Assembly (NCBI GenBank): GCA_002344055.1
Contig: DDTH01000006.1
Span: forward strand, 124,001-188,000
DNA length: 64,000 nucleotides
DNA from: Sphingomonadales bacterium UBA2369
GTDB taxonomy: Bacteria > Pseudomonadota > Alphaproteobacteria > Sphingomonadales > Sphingomonadaceae
Reading direction: 5' to 3'
The notes below the pieces were generated by a model. The model ran no database searches. It was not told the DNA's origin and saw nothing but the letters and a program-made list of their open reading frames with translations. A program made the position numbers and the translations under genes. Below are positions 1-9,805 of this stretch, one piece after another. How positions within the stretch are numbered: position 1 is the first letter of the stretch; every line of letters starts with the position of its first letter.

Positions 1-3000
1 GCGACGTGAACATCTCCGCCGTGGCCAATGGCCGCATCCGGTCTCCCAACACCACGATCGTCAACGCCAGCGGCATCGGCCGGGAAGCCAATGGCACGGG
101 CCAGAATGGCGGCGCCGGCACGGGCGGCAACATCATCGTCCGCGCGCTGGGCGGCCTGCTGGGTCCCGGCACGATCGAACTCGGCTTTTCGACATTCAGT
201 GCGCTGGGTGTCGGCGGCGTCGGCGGACCCGGCGAAGGGCCGCCCAGCGTGGTCGCGCCCGGCAATGGCGGCGATGCGCAAGGCGGGGATATCGAGCTGT
301 TCGCCGACGCCAATGGCGGCATCCTCACGGTGGCGGCGATGGGCGCCGACGCCCGCGGCATCGGCGGCGCCGGCGGCCCTGCCGCGTCAGCCGGACTCGC
401 GAACGGCAATGGCGGCAACGCGACCGGCGGCACGGTGATCGCCGGAATCCGCAATCTCGAGGGCGGCGTACCGGGCGTGGACGGGCGGGCAACCTTCGGC
501 CCGGCGCAACTGAATGCGAGCGCGACCGGCGGCAATGGCGGCGTCGGCGGGACCGGCACGGGCGGCTCCGCGACGTTGATCGCCCAGGGCGGCGCGGGCC
601 TGATCGTGAACGGCAGCGTGACCGCATCGGCGATCGGCACCGGCGGAGACGGCGATGTCGGCGGCGCCGGCACGGGCGGCACGGCGGCGCTCGATGCCGA
701 GGCCGGGACGATCACCCTGAATGGCGATGCGCGGCTGAACGCGACCGGCGCGGGCGGCAATATGGGCGCCACCGGCACCGTCGCCGGGGCGGGCCAGGGC
801 GGCACGGCGCGGGCCAGGGTGGCCGGCGCGGGCACGCAGATCAACATCACCGGCGGGCTGCGCGCGGACGCGACCGGCCGGGGCGGTTTCTCCACCAGCG
901 GTACGCCGCTCACCGGCCAGAATGCCGGAGCCGGCACCGGCGGCATCGCGCTGGTCCAGGCGACCGGCGGCGCGAGCCTCACCGCCGCCGGCACGGCCGC
1001 GGTGATCGCCGACGGCGTTGGCGGCATTGCCGGCAATGCGGGCGCGGGAACCGGCGGGACGGCGACGGTCTCCGCGGCGGGCGCGAACAGCGTCATCGCT
1101 TTGGGCAATACTGACGTGCAGGCCGATGGGCGGGGCGCGTCGAACGGCCCGGCGGCCACGGCGCTCACCAGCGGCGCATCGACCGGCGGACAGGCGGCGG
1201 TGCAGGCCGGAGCGGGCGGCGCGGTACGGATCGGCGCGCCGGGAGCCGGCACGCTGAACGTCCGCGCGCGGGCGCTGCACGGCGTCGGCAATACGGGCGA
1301 GGCGGGCGCCGCCGCGACCGGCGGCACGGCGCGGATCGAGGTGGTCGGCGGCACGGTCCAGACCGGTCTCGACGCGACGGTCGATGCAGGCGCGATTGCC
1401 CAAGGCGGGATCGGCACCGGCGGCGCGGCCACCGGCGGCACCGCGGCGATGCTGGCCGGCGGCACCGGCGGCGCGATCACGATCGGCCGCAATGCCGTGG
1501 CGAACGCGAACGCGCTGGGCGGCAATGGCACGGCGACCGGCGGAACGGGACGCGGCGGCATTGCGCGGCTGCGCGCTGACGGCGGCACGATCAATGCGGC
1601 GACAGGCGCGGAGATGAGCGCGACCGGCACCGGCGGCAATGGCCCCGACGGCGGCGCCGGCTTCGGCGGCACCGCGGAACTGGCAGCCGCGACCGGCTCC
1701 ACCGTCACGCTCGGCGCAACGCGCCTGCTGGCCGGCGGCACGGGCGGGGCGGGCGTTGCCAATGGCGGCGCCGGCACGGGCGGCACGGCCCTGGTCAATA
1801 TCGGCGGCACCACGCAATTGGGCAGTCTGACGGCCGATGTGACCGGAACTGGCCAGAATGCCAGCGGCCCCGGCGGAAGGGGCGGCGACGCTCAGGGCGG
1901 CGGCGTCACGATGAATGTCACCGGCGGATCGCTCACCGTGGCAGGCGCGAGCAGCGCCAATGCGGGCGCGACGGCCGGCGGCGGCACGAATGGCGGCAAT
2001 GCGACCGGCGGCGCGATCGCCGCGAATGTCGCGGCCGGCGCCGCGCTGACCTTCACCAGCCAGCTGACCGGCTCGGCTTCGGCCGGCACGCCCGGTGCGG
2101 CGGCGACGGCCAATGCCGGGACGATCAATCTCCAGACCGCGGGGACATCGGCCTTTGGCGGTCTCGTGCTGACCGCCAGTTCACAGGGCAATGGCGGCGG
2201 CAATGGCGGCGCGATCACGATCGGCGGCGCTGGCACGACGACCTATGGCAATGCGAATATCGCCACCGCCGGACGGGGTGCGAACCCGACCTCCACCGGC
2301 ATCCAGCTGAGCAACATGACCGGGGCGGCCGGCGGATCGAACCTGATCGCCACCACGGACGGGCCGCTCACCGCGACCAACGTCACCGCCGCGCAGAACA
2401 TCACGCTCACCGCCAATAATGGCCCGCTCAACGCCACCAACGTCAATGCCGGCGGCGCGCTGGCGATGACGACGGCCACCGGCGCGCTCAATGCCACGAA
2501 CGTGCGCGGCGGCACGAGCGCGACCCTGACGACGACCACGGGCACGATGACGGCCAATGGCGTTACCGGCGGCAATCTGACGCTGACGACGGGCGGCGGC
2601 ACACTCAACGCGACCAATGTCGACGGCACCGGCGCCGTGGCGCTGAGTTCCGGCACCGGCGCGCTCAACGCCACGACCATCCGCGGCGGCACCAGCGCGA
2701 CGCTGACGACCACGACGGGCACGCTCACCGCGAACGGTGTGACCGGCGGCAGCGCCACGCTCACGACCGGCGGCGGCGTGCTGAACGCGACGAACGTCGA
2801 TGTTACCGGCGCCGCGAACCTGTCGTCGGGAACCGGCAACCTGACCGCCACCAATGTCCAGGCCGGCACCAATGCCACGCTCGCCACGACCACCGGTGCG
2901 CTGAACGCGACGACGATCCGCGGCGGCACCAATGCGGCGCTCACCACCACCACCGGAACGCTCACCGCCAATGGTGTGACGGGCGGCGGCACGGTGATGA

Positions 3001-4481
3001 CGACCGGCGGCGGTGCGCTGAATGCCAGCAACGTCAACGTCACCGGCGCGGCCACGCTCAATTCGGGCGCCGGCGCGCTGACCGCGACCAATGTCACGGC
3101 CGGCACGAATGCGGCGCTCACCACCACCAGCGGGGCGCTGAATGCGACCGGGGTGACCGGTGCCGGCATTGCGCTGACCACCGGCAGCGGCGCGCTGACC
3201 GCCACCAACCTCAACGCCACGCAGACCGTCACGGCAACCAGCAACACCGGCGCGGTCAACGTCACGACTGCGGCGGCGGGTCAGTCCATCTCCCTGGCGA
3301 CGGGCGCCACGGTGACACTGGCCGGTGCGATCGCATCGCCGCGGGTCAATGTGGATTCCGCCGATATCGCGATCCAGACCGGCGCCAATGTCGGCGGCGC
3401 GGGATCGCAGGTGGCGCTCGCCGCGCGGCCGAGCACCAACCAGGTAACGTTCGGCGGCACGGGCCAGGGTCCCGGCTACACGCTCGACGCGGCCGAGGCG
3501 AACCGCATCCAGGGCGCCAGCCTCAGCCTCTTCGTCCCGGCGACGGGCGTGGCCGCGAACCGGCCCGCCGATCTGCTCGTCCGCGACGTGACGCTCGATG
3601 GCGCGCGGCTGACCGCGCTGCGTCTGCAATCGCCGGGCATCGTGCAGGTGAACGGCAATCTGCTGCTCGCCAATGCCGGTGCGGGTCACGCCATCACCAT
3701 CGACGGCACCAGCCCGGCCCAGCGCGTCGTCTTCCTGACCCCGGGCAGCGTGCGGCTGCGTGACGCGGCCGGCGCACCGGCGGGCACGGTGACGCTGGAC
3801 GCGCGCGATATCTGGATCGCCGATGCGGCCATGGTCGAACAATTGCTGCAGAATCGCGATTTCGCCGGCCGCGATGTCGCTCTGCTGACGCCGGCGGCGA
3901 CCTTCGCGCCGCGCGGCTATCTGGAGGGTCTGAACGTCGTGCTTCGCCCGGCCGAGAGCCTGTACGTGCAGAATAGCGGCACGCTTGCCGCGTTCGGCGG
4001 CATTTCGGTCAGCGGGACGCTGACCATCCAGGGCGGGATCAACGGCCAGCCCGCGGATGTCTATGCGTTCGGGCGGCGCGTGAGCGCGGCGGGAGACAGC
4101 GCCGGGACGCCCTTCTTCTTCCAGGTGGCGTTCGGGGGTCAGTTCACCAACGGCTCCGATTTCAACACCTGCATCATCAATCCGCGCCTCTGTCCGGGCG
4201 GCAACAACCTGCCGGGCGACGATATTGACGGCGGGATCGACGAGGACGGCAATGGCGGCCCGGGCACCTTGCCGCCCGTCATTCCCCGCGACGATCTGAT
4301 CAGCGAGGCGGCGCTGAGCGAGCCGCTGATCGAGGAGCCGGTGACCAGCGGCGGCGACAGCAGCAGCTGGACCGAGCAAGCCTGCCCGGCCGATGCCGGG
4401 CAAGATGGCGCAAGCGGCGCCTGTGTGGACGAGGCGCCGCCGATCGCACCCTCCGCGCCGGTGCCGGGGCAACGCCCGTGA
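1..4481 (+). CDS. Giant repeat-rich exoprotein, filamentous-haemagglutinin-like (5' truncated by window)
   Basis: The reading frame is open from the first bases (first full codon at position 3), so the N-terminus, where a signal peptide and secretion domain would lie, is outside the window. About 1490 residues are visible. The first ~750 are Gly/Ala/Thr-rich with recurring GAGTGGTA-like and GGNGG-like motifs. The next ~290 are 15 tandem ~20-residue units. The last ~400 are non-repetitive, with a Cys pair (C-x6-C in FNTCIINPRLC) and an acidic, Pro-rich tail. Such composition is typical of parallel beta-helix shafts of large surface or secreted adhesins of the two-partner-secretion type. No FhaC-type transporter is seen downstream; it may be upstream. 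The stop codon overlaps the GTG start of the CHAT gene by 4 bases, so the two are probably translated together. Family assignment is by composition and architecture only. Confidence 0.75.
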   Translation, partial: DVNISAVANGRIRSPNTTIVNASGIGREANGTGQNGGAGTGGNIIVRALGGLLGPGTIELGFSTFSALGVGGVGGPGEGPPSVVAPGNGGDAQGGDIELFADANGGILTVAAMGADARGIGGAGGPAASAGLANGNGGNATGGTVIAGIRNLEGGVPGVDGRATFGPAQLNASATGGNGGVGGTGTGGSATLIAQGGAGLIVNGSVTASAIGTGGDGDVGGAGTGGTAALDAEAGTITLNGDARLNATGAGGNMGATGTVAGAGQGGTARARVAGAGTQINITGGLRADATGRGGFSTSGTPLTGQNAGAGTGGIALVQATGGASLTAAGTAAVIADGVGGIAGNAGAGTGGTATVSAAGANSVIALGNTDVQADGRGASNGPAATALTSGASTGGQAAVQAGAGGAVRIGAPGAGTLNVRARALHGVGNTGEAGAAATGGTARIEVVGGTVQTGLDATVDAGAIAQGGIGTGGAATGGTAAMLAGGTGGAITIGRNAVANANALGGNGTATGGTGRGGIARLRADGGTINAATGAEMSATGTGGNGPDGGAGFGGTAELAAATGSTVTLGATRLLAGGTGGAGVANGGAGTGGTALVNIGGTTQLGSLTADVTGTGQNASGPGGRGGDAQGGGVTMNVTGGSLTVAGASSANAGATAGGGTNGGNATGGAIAANVAAGAALTFTSQLTGSASAGTPGAAATANAGTINLQTAGTSAFGGLVLTASSQGNGGGNGGAITIGGAGTTTYGNANIATAGRGANPTSTGIQLSNMTGAAGGSNLIATTDGPLTATNVTAAQNITLTANNGPLNATNVNAGGALAMTTATGALNATNVRGGTSATLTTTTGTMTANGVTGGNLTLTTGGGTLNATNVDGTGAVALSSGTGALNATTIRGGTSATLTTTTGTLTANGVTGGSATLTTGGGVLNATNVDVTGAANLSSGTGNLTATNVQAGTNATLATTTGALNATTIRGGTNAALTTTTGTLTANGVTGGGTVMTTGGGALNASNVNVTGAATLNSGAGALTATNVTAGTNAALTTTSGALNATGVTGAGIALTTGSGALTATNLNATQTVTATSNTGAVNVTTAAAGQSISLATGATVTLAGAIASPRVNVDSADIAIQTGANVGGAGSQVALAARPSTNQVTFGGTGQGPGYTLDAAEANRIQGASLSLFVPATGVAANRPADLLVRDVTLDGARLTALRLQSPGIVQVNGNLLLANAGAGHAITIDGTSPAQRVVFLTPGSVRLRDAAGAPAGTVTLDARDIWIADAAMVEQLLQNRDFAGRDVALLTPAATFAPRGYLEGLNVVLRPAESLYVQNSGTLAAFGGISVSGTLTIQGGINGQPADVYAFGRRVSAAGDSAGTPFFFQVAFGGQFTNGSDFNTCIINPRLCPGGNNLPGDDIDGGIDEDGNGGPGTLPPVIPRDDLISEAALSEPLIEEPVTSGGDSSSWTEQACPADAGQDGASGACVDEAPPIAPSAPVPGQRP
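2379..3251 (+). repeat. 15 tandem ~60-bp in-frame units with a four-unit super-repeat
   Basis: Inside the exoprotein gene, units of 19-20 codons follow the pattern N-V-x2-G-x4-L-T-T-x-x-G-x-L-N-A-T. A higher-order period is visible: blocks beginning RGGTSATLTTTTGT or RGGTNAALTTTTGT recur about every 79 codons, three times (near 2503, 2680 and 2920). Each block runs RGGT unit, GVTGG unit, NVDVTGA-like unit, linking unit. The pattern suggests segmental duplication of a four-coil block, and a stack of ~20-residue beta-helix coils in the protein. Confidence 0.85.
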
Positions 4482-7400
4482 AGTGTATCGCCCTCCTCGC
4501 GTCCAGCGCGACGCTCGCCCTCGCTGCCGCCCCCGCGGCCGCCCAGCCACTGAACCTGCGCGACACGTTCCCGATCGGCACGACGGGAAATCTCGTCTGC
4601 TCCGCGCAGGTCGCGGCACAGGACCGCGCGTTCAACGACATGTTCGATCGCGGCTACCAGATGCTGTGCCGTGACGCCGCGGCGCCGGTCGGCAGCCTCT
4701 ACGCCTTGCGGACGCGCGGGGGCGATCCGGGCGGGCGCCTCGTCGCGCTCCGGCAGGAGAAGGTCGCCTGCAATTCGACCCCAGCCGTCGTGCAGATCGC
4801 CGACGCCGGATCGGTATCGCGGCTCGATTGCAGCGTGCGCGGCGCCGATGTCGGCTACCGTATCTATACGGTGGAACGTGGCGGCACCCTCTATGTCGCC
4901 GAAGGGCTGGCCGGCTATGACAGCGCGCTGCAGCTCGGCCTCAGGAGCCTGATCGCGGACCGGACGGTCGAAGGCGAGGTGTCCGTCGCTTTGACCGGCG
5001 CCGGCGATCCGGCCGCCTTTGCCCGCGCCCAGGCGGGCGCGCTCGATCCGCGGCGGGCGCTGAACGAGGCCTATCGCCGCAATAACGCGGGCGCCTATGC
5101 TGAGGCGGGCGAATTCTTCGCCTCGCTGATCGGCGTCGACGAGCGGACCACCCGCGCCGAGGCGCTCGCCAATCAGGCGCTGCAAAGCTCAAATCTCGGC
5201 CGCTATCCCGAGGCCGAGGTGCTGTTCGGCAAGGCGCAGACGGCGGGCGGAACCGATCCCGTGCTGCGGCGGCGGTTGCGCAATTATCTGGCGCTCCATC
5301 TGCTCAATCAGGGCGAACTGGAGGCGGCGCGGATCGAGCTGGACCGGCCGATCGACACCGAGCTGGTCGCTCCCGCGGCAGACACGCCGCAGATCGACGC
5401 GGCGCTTGCGGATCAGCTGAATGCGGAGGCCTCCGGCCGCGCCACTCTGGACCGCGCCACCGCGGTGCTGACTCCCGCCGAGAAGATGCAGATTCTGGAA
5501 GGGCAGCGGCAGCAATTGCTCGGCACCATCCTGCGCCTGCAGGGGCGCCAGGCCGAGGCCGTGCCGGTCTTCGGCAGCGCGATCAACGATCTTGCCGCGG
5601 TGCGCGGCGGCGTCGTGGCGTCCACTCTGTGGATGCGGGCGCAGATCAATGGCGAACTCGCCTCGATCGCCGAACGCGGCGGCGACCGCGCCGAGGCCGA
5701 ACGGCTGCACCTCGCGGCCATCGCCCTGCTCGAAACCGATTATCCCGGCTCCGATGCGCTGCTGAGCGCGCGCGGCCGCCTTGCCGGCTTCTATGCCCGG
5801 ACCGGGCGCCCGGCGGAGGCGATCACGATCTACCGCGCGATGGTCGCGAGCGATGTCGAGAGCGGCGCCGGCTCGGTCGTGATCCGCCGCGCGCTCGATC
5901 CCTATTTCGCGCTGCTCACCGCTCCCGGCGCCCCAGCCGATGCGGCTGCCGACCTGTTCCTCGCTTCCCAGGTCGCGCTGCGCCCCGGCGTCGCACAGAC
6001 CTTGGCGGTGCTGGCGCGCGAACTCAGCACCGGGAGCGACGAGGAATCGCGGCTGTTCCGCCAGGCGGTCGCGCTGACCCGCGACGTCGAGCGGACCCGG
6101 GTCGCGATCAACCGCGCCCAGGCCTTGCCCAACGTCGATGCCGCCGCGGTCGCGGCGCTCGAGACGCAGCTCGCCGCTTTCCGCCAGTCCCAGGTCGCGA
6201 CCCAGGCGCAATTGAGCGAATTTCCCCGCTCCCGCGTCGCGCAGCCGGCGGCGATGAGCCTGGCCGATCTGCAGCGCCAGCTTCGTCCGGGTGAGGGCTA
6301 TTACAAGCTGACCACGCTCGGCGGTTCGCTCTATGGGGTGCTGGTGACGCCGTCGGCGGCGCGCGCCTTCCGCATCGAAGGATCGAACGATCTGCTGGAA
6401 GAGCAGGTCGATACGCTGCGCGCGACGATCAGCCTGGTCGAGGATGGCGAGACCGTCACCTATCCCTATGACGTCGAGACCGCGCATGCCCTGTATCAGC
6501 GCCTGTTCGGGCCGGTCGCGGGCGAACTGGCCGGGATCACGCATCTGATCTTCGAGCCGGACGGGGCGATGCTGCGCCTGCCGCCCAATCTGCTGGTCGA
6601 AACCCAGACGAGCGTCGATGCCTATCGCCGCCGCGCCGCCGCGCCCGGCGCCGACGCTTTCGATTTCCGGGGTGTGGAATGGTTCGGCCGGACGCGCGAG
6701 ATCAGCACGGCGGTCAGCGCGCGCGCCTTCACCGATATCCGCGCCGCCCGCCCATCGCGCGCCGTCAACCAGTATCTCGGCTTCGGCGAGAACGCCCCCG
6801 CCACCCCCACCATGCTCTCCACCGCCGTTAGCAATGGAGAAGTCGACGCCGAATGCACCTGGGCGCTAGCGGCCTGGAACCGGCCGATTTCGGCGGCCGA
6901 ACTGAATGCCGCGCGCCGCGCGATCGGCGGCGGCAGCGATGTCGTGACCGGCGGGGCCTTCACCGACACCGCGATCACCGCGCGCACCGATCTCGACCAA
7001 TATCGCGTCATGCATTTCGCCACGCATGGCTTCGTCGTCCCGCCGCGGCCGGAATGCCCCGCGCGGCCATCCTTGCTGACCAGCTTCGGCGGCGCGGGAT
7101 CGGACGGCCTGCTCAGCTTCCGGGAGATTTTCGACCTTCGCCTCGACGCAGACCTGATCATCCTGTCGGCCTGCGATACTGCGGGACAGGCCGGCTTCGC
7201 GACCACGGCCGAGACCGGCCTCACCAGCGGCGGCGACTTCGCGCTCGACGGACTGGTGCGCGCCTTCATCGGTGCGGGCGGGCGGCTGGTGGTCGCCAGT
7301 CACTGGCCGGTGCCGGACCAGTATCAGGCGACGGAGAAGCTGGTCTCCGGCCTCTTCACCGCGCCGGGCGGAACCGCCACCGCGGCCGCGCTGGGCCAGG

Positions 7401-7528
7401 CGCAGCGCGCGCTGATGGACGATGCCGCGACCTCCCACCCTTATTATTGGTCGGGATTCGCGATTATCGGCGATGGAACCACTCCCGTTATCCGTTCGGA
7501 TCAGCTACGAACTGCCCGTAGAGATTGA
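4478..7528 (+). CDS. Secreted TPR-CHAT domain protein (caspase-like peptidase fold)
   Basis: 1016 residues, GTG start overlapping the exoprotein stop (GTGA). A signal peptide is clear (hydrophobic segment ending AAAPAAAQ, ~23 residues), so it acts outside the cytoplasm. Residues ~190-560 are helical with TPR-like pairs (for example RNNAGAYAEAGEFFASL and NLGRYPEAEVLFGKA). The C-terminal ~350 residues are a CHAT domain: His850 in HFATHG and Cys899 in LSACDTAG form the expected His/Cys dyad, and the ASHWPVPD motif follows. CHAT proteins are caspase/separase-clan peptidases; with TPRs they are often activated by binding a partner. Translational coupling to the exoprotein suggests that protein is its partner or substrate (inference). 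No SD-like element is needed if reinitiation occurs at the overlap. Confidence 0.88.
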   Translation: MKCIALLASSATLALAAAPAAAQPLNLRDTFPIGTTGNLVCSAQVAAQDRAFNDMFDRGYQMLCRDAAAPVGSLYALRTRGGDPGGRLVALRQEKVACNSTPAVVQIADAGSVSRLDCSVRGADVGYRIYTVERGGTLYVAEGLAGYDSALQLGLRSLIADRTVEGEVSVALTGAGDPAAFARAQAGALDPRRALNEAYRRNNAGAYAEAGEFFASLIGVDERTTRAEALANQALQSSNLGRYPEAEVLFGKAQTAGGTDPVLRRRLRNYLALHLLNQGELEAARIELDRPIDTELVAPAADTPQIDAALADQLNAEASGRATLDRATAVLTPAEKMQILEGQRQQLLGTILRLQGRQAEAVPVFGSAINDLAAVRGGVVASTLWMRAQINGELASIAERGGDRAEAERLHLAAIALLETDYPGSDALLSARGRLAGFYARTGRPAEAITIYRAMVASDVESGAGSVVIRRALDPYFALLTAPGAPADAAADLFLASQVALRPGVAQTLAVLARELSTGSDEESRLFRQAVALTRDVERTRVAINRAQALPNVDAAAVAALETQLAAFRQSQVATQAQLSEFPRSRVAQPAAMSLADLQRQLRPGEGYYKLTTLGGSLYGVLVTPSAARAFRIEGSNDLLEEQVDTLRATISLVEDGETVTYPYDVETAHALYQRLFGPVAGELAGITHLIFEPDGAMLRLPPNLLVETQTSVDAYRRRAAAPGADAFDFRGVEWFGRTREISTAVSARAFTDIRAARPSRAVNQYLGFGENAPATPTMLSTAVSNGEVDAECTWALAAWNRPISAAELNAARRAIGGGSDVVTGGAFTDTAITARTDLDQYRVMHFATHGFVVPPRPECPARPSLLTSFGGAGSDGLLSFREIFDLRLDADLIILSACDTAGQAGFATTAETGLTSGGDFALDGLVRAFIGAGGRLVVASHWPVPDQYQATEKLVSGLFTAPGGTATAAALGQAQRALMDDAATSHPYYWSGFAIIGDGTTPVIRSDQLRTARRD

Positions 7529-7570
7529 ACTTTTTCCGTTTCGGATGGTTGAGCGCAGGCCGCCCAACGC

Positions 7571-9805
7571 ATGCGGGCGGTCGAGCGGGGTCGGTTGCGT
7601 AAACATCATCTGCTGCTGCTGACAGGGCTTGCGGGCGGCATCAACGCCGCGCCATTGCCCGCACTCGCGCAAAGCCGGAGCCAGCCCGCCGCGGCGTCGC
7701 AACCTTCCCCGCCCAGCGGGCCGATCATCCCGGATTCGCAGTTCGAGGAGGAAGTGCCGGCACTCGACCCCGAACTGGAGCGCGCACTCGAACCGCTGGA
7801 GCCGATCACGCCGCCCGACGGCAGTCTGGCGACGCCGACGCGGCCGTTCCCGCCCGATCCCGGTCCCGTGGAGGACGCGCCGCTCGGCGATCCGGAACTC
7901 GCTGAGCCGCTGCCGCCGCTCGACAGTTTCGATGTACAGCCCGCCGCCACCGCGGAAGCCGCGCCGCAGGGCGAGGAATTGCCGCCGGTCCGCTACACTC
8001 TGGTCGTCGAAGGGCTTGATGCGACCGGCCTGACAGCCCGCTTTCGTGGCCTTTCGGCGCTGGAGGACGCGCGCGGCGAAGCGGTGAATGGCGCGATGAT
8101 CGAAGCGCGCGCCCGGGAGGACGAGACGCTTGCTGTCCGCCTGCTGCATAGCGAAGGCTATTATGACGGCACGGCGAGTACCACGATCGTTCCCGCGGCC
8201 GGCCCCGACGGGCGCGTCACCATCACCATCAACATCGCGCCGGGCGAGCGCTACAGCTTCGGTGAGATCAGCATCGCCGGGGCCGAAGGTGAGGCCGCGA
8301 TCATCGCACGCGACGCGCTGATCCTGAAGCCCAACGATCCGATCGTCGCGGCGAATGTCGAAGCGGCCGAGGCGAACGTGCTGCTTCGCCTGCCCCAATC
8401 GGGCTATCCGTTCGCGCAACTCGGCGAGGACCCCGGCGAGGAAGGCGCCTCGCGCATCAACATTCGCGATATCTTGCTCGATCCCGACACCCGGCTCGGC
8501 GATTATGCCCTGCTGGTCGATGCTGGGCCCCGCGCCACGTTCCGCAACATTCTGACCACTGGTGAGAAACCGGCATTCGAGACGGATCACATCCGCCTGC
8601 TATCGCGTTTCAACCGCGATCAATTGTTCGACCGGCGGCTGATGGACGATGTGCGCGAGGCGATGGTCGCCACGCGGCTGTTCAGTTCCGTCTCGGCGGA
8701 ACCGGTCCGCACCGGCGAACTGGCGCCCGACGGCACCGAGTATGTCGACATCCTGATCCGGCAGGAGGCCGGGAGACCGCGGTCGCTCGACGCCAATATC
8801 GGCTATTCGACCGGCGAAGGCCTGCGGATCGAAGGCGCGTGGGAGCATCGCCAGTTCTTCCGGCCCGAAGGCTCGGTCCGTGCCAGCGCTGTGCTCGGCA
8901 CCAACGAACAATCGGCCGGCCTGCGGCTGCGCTTCAACAATTGGCGGCTGCGCGATCAGGCTCTGCTGTTCCTGGCCGAGGCGGGGCGGCGCGATTTCGC
9001 GGCGTTCGAAGGCTATACCTTCCGCCTGCTCGGCCTGGTCACGCGGGAATCGACGCCGATCTGGCAGAAGCGCTGGACCTATTCCTACGGCATCGAATTG
9101 CTGGCCACCAACGAAAGCCAGGTCGGCGCGCCGCGTGTATCTTTCGGCGAAGCCTATTTCATCGGCGGCCTGATCGGACAGCTCGGCTACGACCGCTCCA
9201 ACAGCCTGCTCGATCCGACTTCCGGTTTCCGGCTGACGGCGCGCGTCAATCCGGAAGCCTCGCTGCGCGGCGATTTCGATTATTATCTGCGCACCCAGCT
9301 GGACGCGAGCTACTACCAGCCGTTCGGCGAGAGCTTCGTGCTCGCCGCGCGCGCACGTCTGGGTTCGATCAACGGGATCGAACGCGACCGGCTCGCGCCC
9401 TCCCGGCGCTTCTATGCCGGCGGCGGCGGATCGGTGCGCGGCTTCGGCTTCCAGCAATTGGGGCCGCGCATCACCGTCCCCAATCCCCGCTTCGATCCGC
9501 TGGTCGACGATCCGGCCGAGGTCCCGCCGACTCTGTCGCTGCCCAATGGCGGCCGCGGCCTGACCGAGCTTGCGCTGGAAGGCCGGTATCGCTTCGGCAA
9601 TTACGGCATCGTCGCCTTCGTCGATGCGGGCAGCGTCACGACCAGCGAATATCCCGGCCTCGACGACATGCGCTTCGGCGTCGGCATTGGCGGGCGACTC
9701 TATACCAATTTCGGCCCGATCCGGGTCGATATCGCCACCCCGGTCGGCCGCCGTCAGGGCGAATCGCTGATCAACCTGTACATCTCGATCGGGCAGGCAT
9801 TCTGA
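7571..9805 (+). CDS. tamA: TamA-like Omp85 family outer-membrane protein
   Basis: 744 residues with an N-terminal signal peptide (cleavage probably after PALAQ). A long Pro/Glu-rich low-complexity stretch (~residues 40-135) follows, then POTRA-like domains (~140-400, for example GERYSFGEISIAG) and a C-terminal Omp85 barrel with the RFYAGGGGSVRGF motif (the conserved RGF of lid loop 6). It ends in Phe (SIGQAF), as barrel proteins do. The next gene encodes TamB and overlaps it (TGATG), the usual tamA-tamB arrangement. Together they would form an envelope-spanning complex that inserts outer-membrane proteins or moves phospholipids. It is longer than typical TamA (about 580 residues), mainly because of the Pro-rich insert. 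An FhaC-type transporter is less likely because of the tamB coupling and the BamA-like barrel. Confidence 0.9.
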   Translation: MRAVERGRLRKHHLLLLTGLAGGINAAPLPALAQSRSQPAAASQPSPPSGPIIPDSQFEEEVPALDPELERALEPLEPITPPDGSLATPTRPFPPDPGPVEDAPLGDPELAEPLPPLDSFDVQPAATAEAAPQGEELPPVRYTLVVEGLDATGLTARFRGLSALEDARGEAVNGAMIEARAREDETLAVRLLHSEGYYDGTASTTIVPAAGPDGRVTITINIAPGERYSFGEISIAGAEGEAAIIARDALILKPNDPIVAANVEAAEANVLLRLPQSGYPFAQLGEDPGEEGASRINIRDILLDPDTRLGDYALLVDAGPRATFRNILTTGEKPAFETDHIRLLSRFNRDQLFDRRLMDDVREAMVATRLFSSVSAEPVRTGELAPDGTEYVDILIRQEAGRPRSLDANIGYSTGEGLRIEGAWEHRQFFRPEGSVRASAVLGTNEQSAGLRLRFNNWRLRDQALLFLAEAGRRDFAAFEGYTFRLLGLVTRESTPIWQKRWTYSYGIELLATNESQVGAPRVSFGEAYFIGGLIGQLGYDRSNSLLDPTSGFRLTARVNPEASLRGDFDYYLRTQLDASYYQPFGESFVLAARARLGSINGIERDRLAPSRRFYAGGGGSVRGFGFQQLGPRITVPNPRFDPLVDDPAEVPPTLSLPNGGRGLTELALEGRYRFGNYGIVAFVDAGSVTTSEYPGLDDMRFGVGIGGRLYTNFGPIRVDIATPVGRRQGESLINLYISIGQAF

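Noticed and set aside
2379..3251. Possible CRISPR array (about 60-base periodic repeats)
   Set aside because: The repeats have no unique spacers, stay in one reading frame and encode a regular protein motif.
2243..3265. Minus-strand frame with repeated PVTLVAVSAP-like units
   Set aside because: The repetition is only the complement of the 60-bp exoprotein repeats; no start signal or signal peptide is seen.
2181..4619. 812-codon open frame on the minus strand across the exoprotein gene
   Set aside because: It is antisense to the plus-strand repeats, is Arg/Ala-rich with no recognisable domain, and runs into the CHAT gene. High GC makes such frames common.
7571..9805. FhaC/ShlB-type transporter for the exoprotein
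   Set aside because: The barrel and the overlap with tamB mark it as TamA; an FhaC transporter may lie upstream of the window.
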